From UBA6059 sp040219045 (lineage in GTDB: Bacteria; Bacteroidota; Bacteroidia; Cytophagales; Cyclobacteriaceae): a stretch of 64,000 nt of DNA. This document shows positions 34,847 to 44,623 of this stretch, piece by piece (the first letter of the stretch is position 1; each line of letters starts with the position of its first letter). The stretch lies in assembly GCA_965229505.1 (NCBI GenBank), contig OZ245881.1, positions 4,898,001 through 4,962,000 on the forward strand. Direction: 5' to 3'. The notes under the pieces were generated by a model that was not told where the DNA came from, did not search any database, and saw only the letters and a program-made list of their open reading frames with translations. The position numbers were made by a program, and so were the translations under genes.

Positions 34847-37471
34847 CTATTCTGACCTGAGTCCTTCGGTGGGGTTAGACTTCAGCACATTATTGATATG
34901 CGTAGACAAGACCAGTACGAGTACAAATACCATGATCATCGACGCGACGACCATACTGGATACTGTCAATGGCATGGGATAGGCATAGAGCATATCCAAA
35001 GCTGACTGTGCCAGCCAGTAGCTGAATGGTAGCCCGATGATGAGTGATAGTGCACACAAAATCAGGTACTGCCAACCGACACTTTTGGCAATATGCACAA
35101 GTTCAGCTCCCATCACCTTGCGGATGCTAAACTCACGCCTACGACTCGTTACATTAAGTGTAATGAGCCCATAGAGCCCAAGGGTGGCCAGCAATATAGC
35201 GATCAGGGCAAGTGCTGTATAAAAGCGCTCAGCGCTGTAGAGCAAAGAGAAATAATTACCCCACACATCCTCCTGATAGCCCCCCTGGAAAGGCGTCTGA
35301 GGAAATAGTTGTGACCAATTTTCCTGCAGTTGTGCATAGACCGACTCCTTGTCTCGCTCAGCCACACGCACGGCCACATAGTCCATCCGCTCATTATCCG
35401 CTACCGCAATGAGTAAGGGCCTGACCACTTCGAAGAAACTGTAGCTATGAAAATCATCCACCACACCGACAATGGCATAGCGTTCATCGTCCATATCGAA
35501 AATCTTGCCTATCGGCTGAGAAAGGCTGAGTGCGTCTACCAGCGTCTGATTGACCACAACAGCACGCTTGTCATTCTCGACATGCTCCATAAAATACCGT
35601 CCCTGGCTCAGTGGGATTCCCATCGTCTGGAGATATTGAGCACTTACATCCAGTCGGTCCACTTCATACTCCCTATCAGGAAAATGCATCACCACCCTCG
35701 ATTGAGATTCGCCAACATGATTCTGAGCAAGCGCTATCTGCTCCACTCCTGCTACCTGCATCATCGCATCTCTGAGCTGCTCGGCTCCTGCTGCACCGGG
35801 TGTTTTGGCGTAGATCATGTTGGCCTTGTCATACCCCCAGTCACGAGCATGTTGGAAGCTATTGTTTTGAACGAAGATGATGGCACAAGTAATACTACCA
35901 CAGGTAATGATCAACTGTAGTCCTAAAAACAGCTTTGTCATTAGGCTCTTCTGACCAAACCTAAGCTTACCATCAAATATGTCAACACTTTGAAAACGGC
36001 TGATATAGATGGCAGGATAGAGTCCGGATAGAACGCCGGTAACGAGTACAATCGATCCACCAAATACCCACAGATAAGGATCCAGCAAATTTAATGTGAG
36101 GGGGTCACCTGCTAGATCGATAAACCAGGGAAGGAAGACCAGAATGGTCAGCAGCATGCCTACACCAAAGGCGAACATTGTCAGTACTATGTTCTCCGAT
36201 AAGAACTGCAAGATGAGTTGCGATCTGCTCGCACCTACTACTTTTCTGAGTCCTATCTCCTTTAGGCGCTTCACGGCACTGTTCATGGCGATATTGATAT
36301 AGTTGATACAGGCCAGTAGGATCATGAAGCCTGCCATGATAGGCAGACCCAGCCTGGCTTCTGCATTGTTGTCAAATGAGATGTCATCCTTGATCCTGCC
36401 AGTGGCAAAATGAAGCTCTGCTAGTGAGACAAAATCAAAAGCCTGAATGGGCCAATCTGGATTGGCGGAAGCCTGTACAGAAACATACTTCTCCATCTGT
36501 TCCTTCACCAGGTTCAACTGGCTCGGGTCGTCTAGTTGAATAAAAGTAGCAGCAACTGTCTCTGACCAATCAGTAGCTCTGAAATCAGGAGCTGCAATAC
36601 TGATATTCTCAAAATTGACTAAAAAGTCAAAATCAATGGTTCTTGTCGTTAAAAAGGCCTCTGCTACTCCGGAGACCATAAAAACACCTTTTGCTCCGTT
36701 GGGGTAGATGATCTCCATGTCATTTCCCATAGGGTCAGCGTCACCAAAATACTTCTCCGCCATTTGGTCGCTCAAAATGATGTTATTAGGATCAGACAAG
36801 GTCGTTTTTGACCCCTTAGCCAACGGGAAAGTGAACATGTCCAAAAACTGCGGATCCACCAGGCGTATTTTCTCATGGTATACCTCAGTTCCTACTTTGA
36901 CCACTGCTGCCTGATCCAATACGCGGGTCATGGACGTAATTCCGGCCAAATCTTGCACAATCGAAGGCCCCAATGGTGCTGGTGCTGTCCCGTATTGCTC
37001 AAGAGCACCGTCCCTATCAACAAAATGAGTAGAAAGAAACACCCGGTCTTTGTGCTCATGAAATTGATCGATTCTATAGTCATACTCAAAGGAGGCATAG
37101 ACCACCATACAAGCACCTATGGCCACTGCCAATCCAAATACATTGATAAATGAGGCCATTGGGTTGCGCATCATAGTACGAACTGAGGTACGATAATAAT
37201 TGCGCACCATAGCCGCAAACAGGATGGTTCTAATCGACGGCTTACGTTGGTGATTCCAATACTCTTCTTTGGCTATTTCATCGACCTGACCGAATGACGC
37301 AACTGCGGTATTGAAAGCAGATTCTTCTGTTTGTCCATCGCCTATCAAATCTTCGATATGATCGCGAAGGTGTACTTCCATCTCTTGCATACTGCCTTCA
37401 TCAAAGGCCTGATGCTTTTGAAAAGACTTCAACCAGGTCTTTATTGCTTTTTCAAGTTTGAATGATCCCAT
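34847..37471 (-). CDS. FtsX/MacB-type ABC permease with regulatory prefix domain
   Basis: An 874-residue permease. Residues 1-80 form a soluble prefix (LRDHIEDLIGDGQTEESAFN), then a membrane helix at about 105-125, a MacB-like periplasmic domain, three helices at about 375-500, a second periplasmic domain and three helices at the end (LALIATLGLYGLITLNVTS region). Two FtsX domains show RLKEIGLRKVVGASRSQL and RREFSIRKVMGAE. Such permeases usually need a separate ATPase, and none is encoded nearby. Its stop-side neighbour is the MDR enzyme; upstream, 6 bp away, is a PadR regulator. A similar permease with its own PadR lies at 38471. Confidence 0.9.
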   Translation of the reverse strand: MGSFKLEKAIKTWLKSFQKHQAFDEGSMQEMEVHLRDHIEDLIGDGQTEESAFNTAVASFGQVDEIAKEEYWNHQRKPSIRTILFAAMVRNYYRTSVRTMMRNPMASFINVFGLAVAIGACMVVYASFEYDYRIDQFHEHKDRVFLSTHFVDRDGALEQYGTAPAPLGPSIVQDLAGITSMTRVLDQAAVVKVGTEVYHEKIRLVDPQFLDMFTFPLAKGSKTTLSDPNNIILSDQMAEKYFGDADPMGNDMEIIYPNGAKGVFMVSGVAEAFLTTRTIDFDFLVNFENISIAAPDFRATDWSETVAATFIQLDDPSQLNLVKEQMEKYVSVQASANPDWPIQAFDFVSLAELHFATGRIKDDISFDNNAEARLGLPIMAGFMILLACINYINIAMNSAVKRLKEIGLRKVVGASRSQLILQFLSENIVLTMFAFGVGMLLTILVFLPWFIDLAGDPLTLNLLDPYLWVFGGSIVLVTGVLSGLYPAIYISRFQSVDIFDGKLRFGQKSLMTKLFLGLQLIITCGSITCAIIFVQNNSFQHARDWGYDKANMIYAKTPGAAGAEQLRDAMMQVAGVEQIALAQNHVGESQSRVVMHFPDREYEVDRLDVSAQYLQTMGIPLSQGRYFMEHVENDKRAVVVNQTLVDALSLSQPIGKIFDMDDERYAIVGVVDDFHSYSFFEVVRPLLIAVADNERMDYVAVRVAERDKESVYAQLQENWSQLFPQTPFQGGYQEDVWGNYFSLLYSAERFYTALALIAILLATLGLYGLITLNVTSRRREFSIRKVMGAELVHIAKSVGWQYLILCALSLIIGLPFSYWLAQSALDMLYAYPMPLTVSSMVVASMIMVFVLVLVLSTHINNVLKSNPTEGLRSE

Positions 37472-37477
37472 GACGCT

Positions 37478-37816
37478 CTACTTACTGGTTGGTGAGATGG
37501 TCCATAGTTGCTCCAGGACATCAGTTACCTGAGCCCACTGCTGTTGTTCTTCGATCAGCGCCTCCTTACCCAATGGAGTAATCGCATAATACTTCCTTGG
37601 GCGGGTCTCGCCCTCGACAGTCCAGTTGGACTGGATAAGTCCCTCTTTCTCCAGCCGATGTAGCACAGGATAAAGCATCCCATCCGTGTACTGCATTTGA
37701 CCTCCTGAGATTTCCTTGATCTTCTTGATGATCAGATAGCCGTAGCTATTACCCTGCTTTAAGATTGACAGGATGATCGGCTTGGTTGAAGCAGCCGTGA
37801 GCGTTTTAGATATCAT
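37478..37816 (-). CDS. PadR-family transcriptional regulator
   Basis: A winged-helix protein of about 112 residues from ATG 37816 (MISKTLTAASTKPIILSILK); upstream codons to 37864 are unlikely to be translated. PadR features are GNSYGYLIIKKIKEISGG, MQYTDGMLYPVLHRLEKEGL and RPRKYYAITPLGKEAL. PadR proteins repress their own operon and are released by a small ligand. It lies 6 bp from the FtsX permease and probably controls it. CAAAGTAT occurs twice, 16 bp apart, just upstream, as possible operator halves. Confidence 0.92.
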   Translation of the reverse strand: MISKTLTAASTKPIILSILKQGNSYGYLIIKKIKEISGGQMQYTDGMLYPVLHRLEKEGLIQSNWTVEGETRPRKYYAITPLGKEALIEEQQQWAQVTDVLEQLWTISPTSK

Positions 37817-37845
37817 TACTTTGAGTTTGATAATACGTAGAATTG

Positions 37846-37869
37846 CAAAGTATAACGAGATCAAAGTAT
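37846..37869. promoter_or_regulatory. Paired CAAAGTAT motifs upstream of the PadR gene
   Basis: CAAAGTAT occurs at 37846-37853 and again at 37862-37869, with a facing TACTTTG at 37818-37824 next to the start codon. Repeats of this sort beside a PadR gene are likely autoregulatory sites; no binding was shown. Confidence 0.35.
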
Positions 37870-37952
37870 TTGGGTTACCCTATTGAATAAAATAGTTCAA
37901 TCTTAATCTGAAGAACACAATGTGTTTGGGCTATCTAAACGAATTATAATTC

Positions 37953-38101
37953 CATACCAGCGTCACGTCGACCGTAGTGGAGACGTCCCACATCCAATAG
38001 CAGAAAAGTTGAGGTAACAGAAAATGCACCTCTGCATCCTTCTAAGAGACTTCTCCACTTCGCCCAACCCTTGGTTTCGCTCCGGTCGAAGTGACGCTAT
38101 G
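37953..38101. repeat. MITE-like repeat, copy A
   Basis: About 149 bp with near-perfect terminal inverted repeats (GCGTCACGTCGAC at the left, GTCGAAGTGACGCT at the right) and inner inverted blocks (GTAGTGGAGACGTC against GACTTCTCCACTTCG). It is closely similar to copy B at 38207. No coding potential. Together the two copies and a small hairpin fill the 654-bp gap between the two permease units. Confidence 0.72.
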
Positions 38102-38159
38102 GGATAGACTGTGGCATTCCATCTAACGCTGATGGATTTTTAGCTCGCAAACCAATCAG

Positions 38160-38185
38160 TCAAAGTCCCTTTCAGGTGACTTTGA
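38160..38185. repeat. Small hairpin resembling the REP-like element core
   Basis: TCAAAGTC and GACTTTGA form an 8-bp stem around CCTTTCAGGT. The loop resembles CCCTACAGGT of the REP-like repeats at 11312 and 22624, and the flanking GTC/GAC is the same. It lies between the two MITE-like copies. Confidence 0.4.
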
Positions 38186-38206
38186 GTTGTTAAGGGAAGT
38201 TAGATT

Positions 38207-38356
38207 CAATACCAACGTCACGTCGACCGTAGTGGAGACGTCCCATATCCAATAGCAGAAAAGTTGAGGTAACAGAAAATTCACCTCTGCATCCTGGCAG
38301 GAGACTTCTCCATTACGCATGATCAGAGATCAAGCTTCAGTCGAAGTGACGCTATG
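38207..38356. repeat. MITE-like repeat, copy B
   Basis: About 150 bp, closely matching copy A over most of its length, including the long block around CCAATAGCAGAAAAGTTGAG. It is the same orientation and has the same terminal repeats. The right part differs (GGCAGGAGACTTCTCCATTA), so the copies are not fresh duplicates. Confidence 0.72.
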
Positions 38357-38470
38357 AACCGGTCTTAGTTGTCCTTGTCGAAAGTTGAAATAAATGAACC
38401 AATAGATACCGAAGTAAGAAGCACCGAGCTGAAGCTGGTAAGATATCGGCACCTGATTTGGAGCTAATTC

Positions 38471-41059
38471 TTACTCAGACCCTATCCCCTTGACCGGGTT
38501 TAGGTCTCCTATCCTTCTAATCTGGACGACAAATACGATCGCAAGAATTGCCACTAGTAGCAGAGACGATATAATGACAGCAGGCCAGACGCTCGGAATT
38601 CTGTAATGGAACAACATTTCTAGTTGCGCATCGCTTACTACATAGCTCACCCACGATCCTCCAATTAACGCAATAAGAATAATCATGATGTACTGCCTGG
38701 ATAGTAATTTGGTCATATTGATCCATTCTGCGCCGAGCACTTTGCGGATACTCAGTTCGCGAATGCGATTGGAAATATTCAATGCAATAAGTCCGTACAA
38801 CCCAAGACATACCATCAGCACCGTAATAAAAGAAACGGCCTTGTTGAAGAACGCAAAGTTTTCAATAGATTGGAAATAGTCTCCCCAAACATCCATCTGA
38901 TAATTACCCTCAAATGGTTTTTCAGGTATCAATGTGGCCCACTGTGCCTTAAGTTCGTCCAACACTCCTCTGGAAGCACCGGATTCCGTCCTTATTGCCA
39001 TAAATCGAAAATCATCAGGCTGGGCTACTGTAAAAATGGTAGGCTTGATATCACTATAGAAGTTGTAGAAATGGAAATCCTCGATCACGCCAACAATCGT
39101 GTAATTGACTGAATCCAGTCTGAATTGGCTGCCGATGGTCGTGGACATTTCCATTGTGCCAGCCATCTTGCGATTAATTATCACACTCTGTTGATCACTG
39201 TACTGTCTCGGATTGAAATGCCTTCCTTCGATTAACTCAAAATCCAGAGTGCCAAGATAATCAGGTCCCACATTGAGTCGATTGACTTCAAAATCACGAT
39301 CGGCGGTGTGCACTACAGCCTTGGTCTGGCTCACACCTACGTGGTTTTCTGCGCCGGATACTTCTAGCACATCACTATGGTCGGCTATGGATCCACGCAG
39401 CATTTCATAATCCGCCTGATTAGATACTGTGGCGTAAACCATATTTCCAGGGTTGTATCCCCAGTCAATTTCATTCTGGTAAGCGTTGTTCTGAACGAAT
39501 GTGATGGCGTTGGTGATCGTCACACAGGCCAATATCAGCTGCACACCGAGTAGTATCTTGGTCAATGGGTTTCTTGTTTTAAACTTAACCACACCTTTGA
39601 AAATGGTAATCGTTTTAAACCTTGAAATGAACAATGCGGGATACAGTCCTGAAACTACAGAGGTAGTCACCATGATCAATAGCGACAGTATCCAGAGGTA
39701 TGGATCAGTAAAGTCGACACTGTAGTTCATTTGCGCGATATGACTGAATCCCGGTATAAAAATCAACCATGCCAGCAACCAACCTAATATTGTAGCAAAG
39801 CCCGTGGTGATTAAATTTTCAAACAGGAATTGTACGATCACGCCTCTTCTCACTGCACCCATCATTTTGCGCACCCCTATCTCTTTGAGCCTCTTGGTTG
39901 CCAGGACTATCGCTAGATTGACATAGTTTAAACATGCCAATAGCAACATGAGGCCACCTACTAGTGGCAGGGTGATCCTACCCGGCTGCCTGCCATCGTA
40001 TGAAATACCCTCTCTGATAAAAGCCGAGTCGTGATGCAAAGTAGCGATCGGAGCGAAACCATATGATCTAATGGGCCAATCGTTCTCAACCTCGTTTTGC
40101 AGTACCACATAGCTCGCCATTTGATCGCTCACCTCTGCAATTGACTGAGGTTGATCGACCTGGATCAATGTCGCATCTATGAATCCAGCCCAATCATTTT
40201 CAGCATATGTTGGATCGAATAGCGTGATGTTTTTGATATTAATCAGAAAATCAAAATCTATGATGTGTTCATCAGGAAACGGCTCTGCTACCCCTGCCAC
40301 TACAAAAGTCTTTTGTACATCATCATCGACAATCAACATGAGATCCTTGCCCACTGCTTCTGTTTCTCCAAAATATTTGATCGCAGAATGATGACTCAGT
40401 ATGATGCTATTGATATCGTTGAGGCTTTTGGCACTCCCTACTGAGAGTGGAAATGTCAACATCTTTAGAAAAGATGGATCAACCAGTCTGATGCGTTCGT
40501 GAAAAACATTATCACCATGCTTCATCACTCCGTTTTGATCAGAGATCCGGCTGAAGTCAATGACCTGGGGAATCTGATTGGTCATTGCCTCACCAATGGG
40601 AGCGGGCGTGAATCCATATTGGAGTAGCTCACCTTCCCTATCCACGTAAGAAGTAGTTAAGAAAACAACATCTTTATTTTCATGGTGGGTATCGATGCTG
40701 TAATCGAATAACATGAAGGCATAGACCACCATACAAATTCCGATGGCCACCGATAAACCTGTGACGTTGATAAACGTACTCAAAGCAGCTCTGCGCATGC
40801 TTCGTACACCTGTTTTAAAGTAATTTTTAAACATGATTATTTCTGAGTTTTGACTTTCTAAATCCTTCCAGGCATAGGGCTGACAACACTTGATCACATC
40901 CCACCAGTACATCATTTTCGCTTTAATCGGGCCATGTTCTTCGAGTCGCTCATAGAAAAACTCCTCAAGATCGCCATGGAGTTCTTCGTATAGTTCTCGT
41001 CGACAATACCATCGGAAGAGCCAATGCGCTAGCCTGGGTAGTTGGTTTGATTCGGACAT
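38471..41059 (-). CDS. FtsX/MacB-type ABC permease with regulatory prefix domain
   Basis: An 862-residue permease related to the one at 34847 but with a different prefix: residues 1-70 contain LAHWLFRWYCRRELYEELHG and DLEEFFYERLEEHGPIKA, typical of the second kind of permease prefix domain in Bacteroidota. Then the same plan: first helix at about 90-112, MacB-like periplasmic domain, three middle helices, second periplasmic domain and three final helices, with two FtsX motifs (RLKEIGVRKMMGAVRRGV and RIRELSIRKVLGAEWINM). No ATPase gene is adjacent. It starts directly after the stop of the PadR gene at 41060 with no gap. Confidence 0.9.
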   Translation of the reverse strand: MSESNQLPRLAHWLFRWYCRRELYEELHGDLEEFFYERLEEHGPIKAKMMYWWDVIKCCQPYAWKDLESQNSEIIMFKNYFKTGVRSMRRAALSTFINVTGLSVAIGICMVVYAFMLFDYSIDTHHENKDVVFLTTSYVDREGELLQYGFTPAPIGEAMTNQIPQVIDFSRISDQNGVMKHGDNVFHERIRLVDPSFLKMLTFPLSVGSAKSLNDINSIILSHHSAIKYFGETEAVGKDLMLIVDDDVQKTFVVAGVAEPFPDEHIIDFDFLINIKNITLFDPTYAENDWAGFIDATLIQVDQPQSIAEVSDQMASYVVLQNEVENDWPIRSYGFAPIATLHHDSAFIREGISYDGRQPGRITLPLVGGLMLLLACLNYVNLAIVLATKRLKEIGVRKMMGAVRRGVIVQFLFENLITTGFATILGWLLAWLIFIPGFSHIAQMNYSVDFTDPYLWILSLLIMVTTSVVSGLYPALFISRFKTITIFKGVVKFKTRNPLTKILLGVQLILACVTITNAITFVQNNAYQNEIDWGYNPGNMVYATVSNQADYEMLRGSIADHSDVLEVSGAENHVGVSQTKAVVHTADRDFEVNRLNVGPDYLGTLDFELIEGRHFNPRQYSDQQSVIINRKMAGTMEMSTTIGSQFRLDSVNYTIVGVIEDFHFYNFYSDIKPTIFTVAQPDDFRFMAIRTESGASRGVLDELKAQWATLIPEKPFEGNYQMDVWGDYFQSIENFAFFNKAVSFITVLMVCLGLYGLIALNISNRIRELSIRKVLGAEWINMTKLLSRQYIMIILIALIGGSWVSYVVSDAQLEMLFHYRIPSVWPAVIISSLLLVAILAIVFVVQIRRIGDLNPVKGIGSE

Positions 41060-41398
41060 CTAGCTATTCTTCCATTGAAAGGCCATACCTGGAATCTGCT
41101 TTCTCAACTTCATCCTTAACTCCATCATCTCATCAACCGCTTGCTTACCGAACGGTGAGATGGTGAACAAGCGCTTGCGCTTACCGCCCCGCTTTGACTC
41201 GGGATCACTGAGCCTGGAGGACAGCATCCCCTTTTCTTCAAGTCTGTACAGTGACTTGTGCACTGCGCTTACATTAACTGATCGACCAGACTGCTCGCTG
41301 ATCTCCTTGGTGATAGCCACGGCATAGGCATCATCATAGAGCACCCCTACCGTCAATAGTACCAACTCCTCAAATTCACCAATATGCGATCTACTCAT
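41060..41398 (-). CDS. PadR-family transcriptional regulator
   Basis: A 112-residue PadR winged-helix protein: GEFEELVLLTVGVLYDDAYA, then AVAITKEISEQSGRSVN, VSAVHKSLYRLEEKGMLSSR and KRKRLFTISPFGKQAV. Its stop codon abuts the permease start (no intergenic base), so the two form one unit that it probably represses. Two 17-bp direct repeats upstream (41409 and 41450) are good operator candidates. Confidence 0.92.
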   Translation of the reverse strand: MSRSHIGEFEELVLLTVGVLYDDAYAVAITKEISEQSGRSVNVSAVHKSLYRLEEKGMLSSRLSDPESKRGGKRKRLFTISPFGKQAVDEMMELRMKLRKQIPGMAFQWKNS

Positions 41399-41407
41399 TA
41401 CAGTTAA

Positions 41408-41471
41408 ATTTACTTTTGTCTGTAATATACGACCGTGCTTTTGATAAAGTTTACTTTTGTCTGTAAAATAT
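41408..41471. promoter_or_regulatory. Two direct repeats upstream of PadR gene (candidate operators)
   Basis: TTTACTTTTGTCTGTAA is present exactly at 41409-41425 and 41450-41466, 41 bp apart, close to four helical turns, so both copies face the same side of the helix. They lie 10-70 bp before the PadR start. Autoregulation by PadR is the simplest reading. Confidence 0.55.
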
Positions 41472-42062
41472 GCAGGTAGGTATAGAGCAATAGGCTAAAT
41501 GTCATTCTGGTACATCCTACCAATGCACCCGTAAAAAATGAGACACTTAGCCTATCATCACGTGACCACCCCCGTAGTTCTTACTGCTATACTATCTCTG
41601 ACTGTCGAGCCTTAGTTAAAGCATTCCCTACCTAGAATGAATTCTACAGCACATACCTAATTCACTTGCCTATCAGACTCAAAAAGATTGAGTTCATTGA
41701 TAGCCTCGTATATTTCATACCCCAGCCTCAGTCCTTCGCACAATCCATCTCCATATGCACGCCAATGGGAACTCTCGAAAATGCATTTTCCTCTGACGTT
41801 TCCGAATGCGTCGTGAAGGTTACCTACTTACCCAACCCTTGGCGTAAAACGATCGTGAAGACCTTAGCACCCCTGCTTTCCGATCTCTAATTATTTGATG
41901 CAACTACTTGAATGGGCTCTAATAAAATGCTCAATCATTTGATAACGGACACTTGAGTTTTGTTAAACTATGGCTTAGTTATATGAGAGCACTCTAAAGA
42001 AATTATGTTGCGAATTAGACAAGCTGTAGTATATTCAAATTGCCACCAATAAATCCAACTGC
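41472..42062. other. Non-coding stretch between PadR gene and TPR kinase
   Basis: About 590 bp where I see no convincing gene, repeat or RNA. A frame at 41666-41890 (74 codons) has no family features and does not look like protein. Promoters for the kinase at 42063 must lie here but I could not place one. Confidence 0.4.
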
Positions 42063-43982
42063 TTGACTCGTTTTTCCTTAGCATCCCTTTGTTTCCTAAC
42101 TATTCTCCTTAGCACCTGCCTAACGTCAATCGCTCAAAAGGACGATGTGATTGAACAAATAAAGTCGCAGATCAATGCGTCTTCGGATACGACGAAGGCC
42201 GAGCTTATGCTCGACTTATCCTTCGAGTTTATTCGAATTTCTGCTGACTCTGTTATTTACTATGCCAAACGGGCCATGGCAGAAAGCGAAATGCAGGGCT
42301 ACCAGCCGGGGTTAGCCCAAGCCTGGTATTACCTTGGAAGTGGGTATATATTAGCTGGCAACTACGCCGATGCATTGGACAGTTTCAATAGGTGCTTATC
42401 AGTTTCAAAACAAATTGAGAATCTCAAACTACAAGCCAATGCCCATAATGGCTTAGGAAGAGCTTACTTCTATTTAGGAGACTTTCCTTCTTCGATAGAT
42501 AACTACTTGAGGTGTATTACTCTAAGAGAGACGATTAAAGATTCTAACGGTCTTGCCGTAGCTAGTGGGAATTTAGGTTTGGCATATCAGAAATTTGATG
42601 ACCATGACAAAGCAGAATTCTACTTGAATCAAGCTCTGGAGATACACCGCAGTGCTAAAGACACACTGAATATTATCACAGATCTCATCAACCTTGGTGT
42701 TCTGTACGAAAACTCGTCTCGTTTTGAAACAGCTGTTGAAGCTTACGAGGAAGGAATCATGCTTGCCGAATTGTTCAATGATCAGGTGGGTGTGGCCATT
42801 ATGACAGGAAATCTTGGTACCGTATATTCAAAACAAGGCAACCATGACAAAGCATTCGAATTGATTAACCGCTCAATAGCCTTAAAAGAGAAATCCGGGC
42901 GTCCGGTATCGATGGCCTATGCCAGATATCATAACCAAGCGGCTAATTATAGAGCTGGTTACTATGATCAGTCTATTGCCGAGGGTGAAATTGTCTTAAG
43001 TATTGTAGAAGAACACCCTTCTACGGAATTAGAAATGAATGCCTATGAGTTTCTTGACTTAGCCTATGCGAAGAAAAATGATATGTCTAGTGCATACAGC
43101 TATAAAAACAAGTTTGAAAACTTAAAAGACTCAGTTTTCAATATTCAAAAATCTGAGCAGGTTGCCAGACTTCAAACGCTATATGAAAAAGAGAAACAGG
43201 ATCGAGTAATCCTACAAAAGGAAAGTGAAATTGAGCTCCTTGAAACAGAAACTGTATATCAAACTCAGTTAACCATTGCAATCGTTCTGGGTTTGCTGTT
43301 TCTATTTGGGCTCATTATGCTGTACAGATCGAATCGCTTTGCCATGAAGTCAAAAAGACTCCAGGAGAAGTTTTCTCAGCAACTTCTATCCTATCAGGAG
43401 CAAGAAAGAAAACGTATATCAAGAGACCTGCACGATTCGGTTGGACAAAGCCTCATCTTAATCAAAAATAGAGTCAATCTCACCGATGATGCTGATACTT
43501 CGGATCTGGTAGCGAACACACTGGATGAAGTGAGAGACATCTCTAAGAAGCTGCACCCAATGCTTCTTGAGAAGCTAGGTCTGACCACATCCATCAAAAG
43601 GTTGATCGAAGATGTTGATGCTAATACAGATATATTCATTGAAAGCGAAATAGACGAATTAAGTGGCCTTTTCAATAAAGACGAAGAGCTGCATGTCTAT
43701 CGCATTATGCAGGAGGCCATTAATAACATGGTCAAACATGCTGATACAAAATCAGCCTCAATTAATGCCACTATAAAAGAAGATAAAATAACGTTTACTG
43801 TCGAAGATCATGGTAAGGGCTTTGATCTAATCGAACAACCGAGCCAATTCCAAAGTATGGGTATGCTAACCCTTAAAGAGAGAACTAAAATATTGAAAGG
43901 GAAACTATCGATTGATTCTACGAAAGGTAAGGGAACAAAGATCATTCTGATTATTAATAAAAAGAACCTGAAAGCTGCATGA
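42063..43982 (+). CDS. TPR-containing sensor histidine kinase (HisKA_3 type)
   Basis: A 639-residue kinase. It starts at a TTG directly followed by a signal peptide (TRFSLASLCFLTILLSTCL); upstream in frame there is a stop codon and no ATG, so TTG is the likely start. Residues 30-370 hold about seven TPR repeats (LAQAWYYLGSGYILAGNYAD, ANAHNGLGRAYFYLGDFPSS and others), a coiled coil follows, then a membrane helix at about 400-420, the phosphoacceptor box RKRISRDLHDSVGQSL (H457), and an ATPase domain with NNMVKHADT, DHGKGFD and GMLTLKERT. It partners the response regulator that overlaps it by 4 bp. TPRs face the periplasm and probably sense a protein or peptide. Confidence 0.93.
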   Translation: MTRFSLASLCFLTILLSTCLTSIAQKDDVIEQIKSQINASSDTTKAELMLDLSFEFIRISADSVIYYAKRAMAESEMQGYQPGLAQAWYYLGSGYILAGNYADALDSFNRCLSVSKQIENLKLQANAHNGLGRAYFYLGDFPSSIDNYLRCITLRETIKDSNGLAVASGNLGLAYQKFDDHDKAEFYLNQALEIHRSAKDTLNIITDLINLGVLYENSSRFETAVEAYEEGIMLAELFNDQVGVAIMTGNLGTVYSKQGNHDKAFELINRSIALKEKSGRPVSMAYARYHNQAANYRAGYYDQSIAEGEIVLSIVEEHPSTELEMNAYEFLDLAYAKKNDMSSAYSYKNKFENLKDSVFNIQKSEQVARLQTLYEKEKQDRVILQKESEIELLETETVYQTQLTIAIVLGLLFLFGLIMLYRSNRFAMKSKRLQEKFSQQLLSYQEQERKRISRDLHDSVGQSLILIKNRVNLTDDADTSDLVANTLDEVRDISKKLHPMLLEKLGLTTSIKRLIEDVDANTDIFIESEIDELSGLFNKDEELHVYRIMQEAINNMVKHADTKSASINATIKEDKITFTVEDHGKGFDLIEQPSQFQSMGMLTLKERTKILKGKLSIDSTKGKGTKIILIINKKNLKAA

Positions 43983-44623
43983 GCAACCAGCATCAAATAA
44001 AGGTGGTAATTGCTGATGATCATGCCTTTCTATTAAAAGGCCTTAGTGAACATCTGCAATCCAGAGACCATAAGGTAGTTGGTGAAGCAACAAATGGTCA
44101 GGATGCCTTAGATCTTATTATTCAACTCAATCCAGATGTGGCGATTTTAGATATTGAGATGCCCTCTTTATCAGGGTTCTCAATAGCTGACTACTGCAAA
44201 AGGCATGAGCTAACCACTAAGATTATTATTCTATCGTTTCATAAAGCTCCGGAATTTGTGAGTCAAGCACAGCATTTGGGGATTTCTGGTTATTTATTAA
44301 AAGAGGATGCTTCAGATGAAATACTGGTATGTATAGAATCGGTGCTCAAAGGCCTACCCTATTTTAGCAAAAACATCGAGGTGAAGACTGAAGGAGCCGA
44401 GGTAAGTGGACAACTCACCCAACTCACACCTTCAGAGCTAAAAATTCTAAGGCTCATCGCTCAGGCAAAAAGCACCTCAAACGTTGCAGAATTGCTCTTC
44501 ATCTCCGAGCGCACAGTAGAAAAACATAGGAGCAATATCGTTAACAAGCTAGGATTATCCGGGCAACCTAATAGCCTCACCAACTGGGCAATCGAACATA
44601 AATCATTGATTATGAGCATTTAA
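43979..44623 (+). CDS. NarL/FixJ-family response regulator
   Basis: A 214-residue regulator translated with the kinase at 42063 (ATGA overlap). The receiver domain has D13-D14, phosphoacceptor D58 in VAILDIEMPS and the switch Lys in YLLKEDASDE. The LuxR-type helix-turn-helix is near the end: LTPSELKILRLIAQAKSTSN and ERTVEKHRSNIVNKLGL. Targets are unknown; the LamG and adhesin genes that follow start only 100-1,200 bp downstream and are plausible candidates. A strong terminator follows its stop codon. Confidence 0.93.
   Translation: MSNQHQIKVVIADDHAFLLKGLSEHLQSRDHKVVGEATNGQDALDLIIQLNPDVAILDIEMPSLSGFSIADYCKRHELTTKIIILSFHKAPEFVSQAQHLGISGYLLKEDASDEILVCIESVLKGLPYFSKNIEVKTEGAEVSGQLTQLTPSELKILRLIAQAKSTSNVAELLFISERTVEKHRSNIVNKLGLSGQPNSLTNWAIEHKSLIMSI

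Noticed and set aside
41666..41890. 74-codon open frame between the PadR gene and the TPR kinase
   Set aside because: No start context, no family motif and a composition unlike protein; probably chance.
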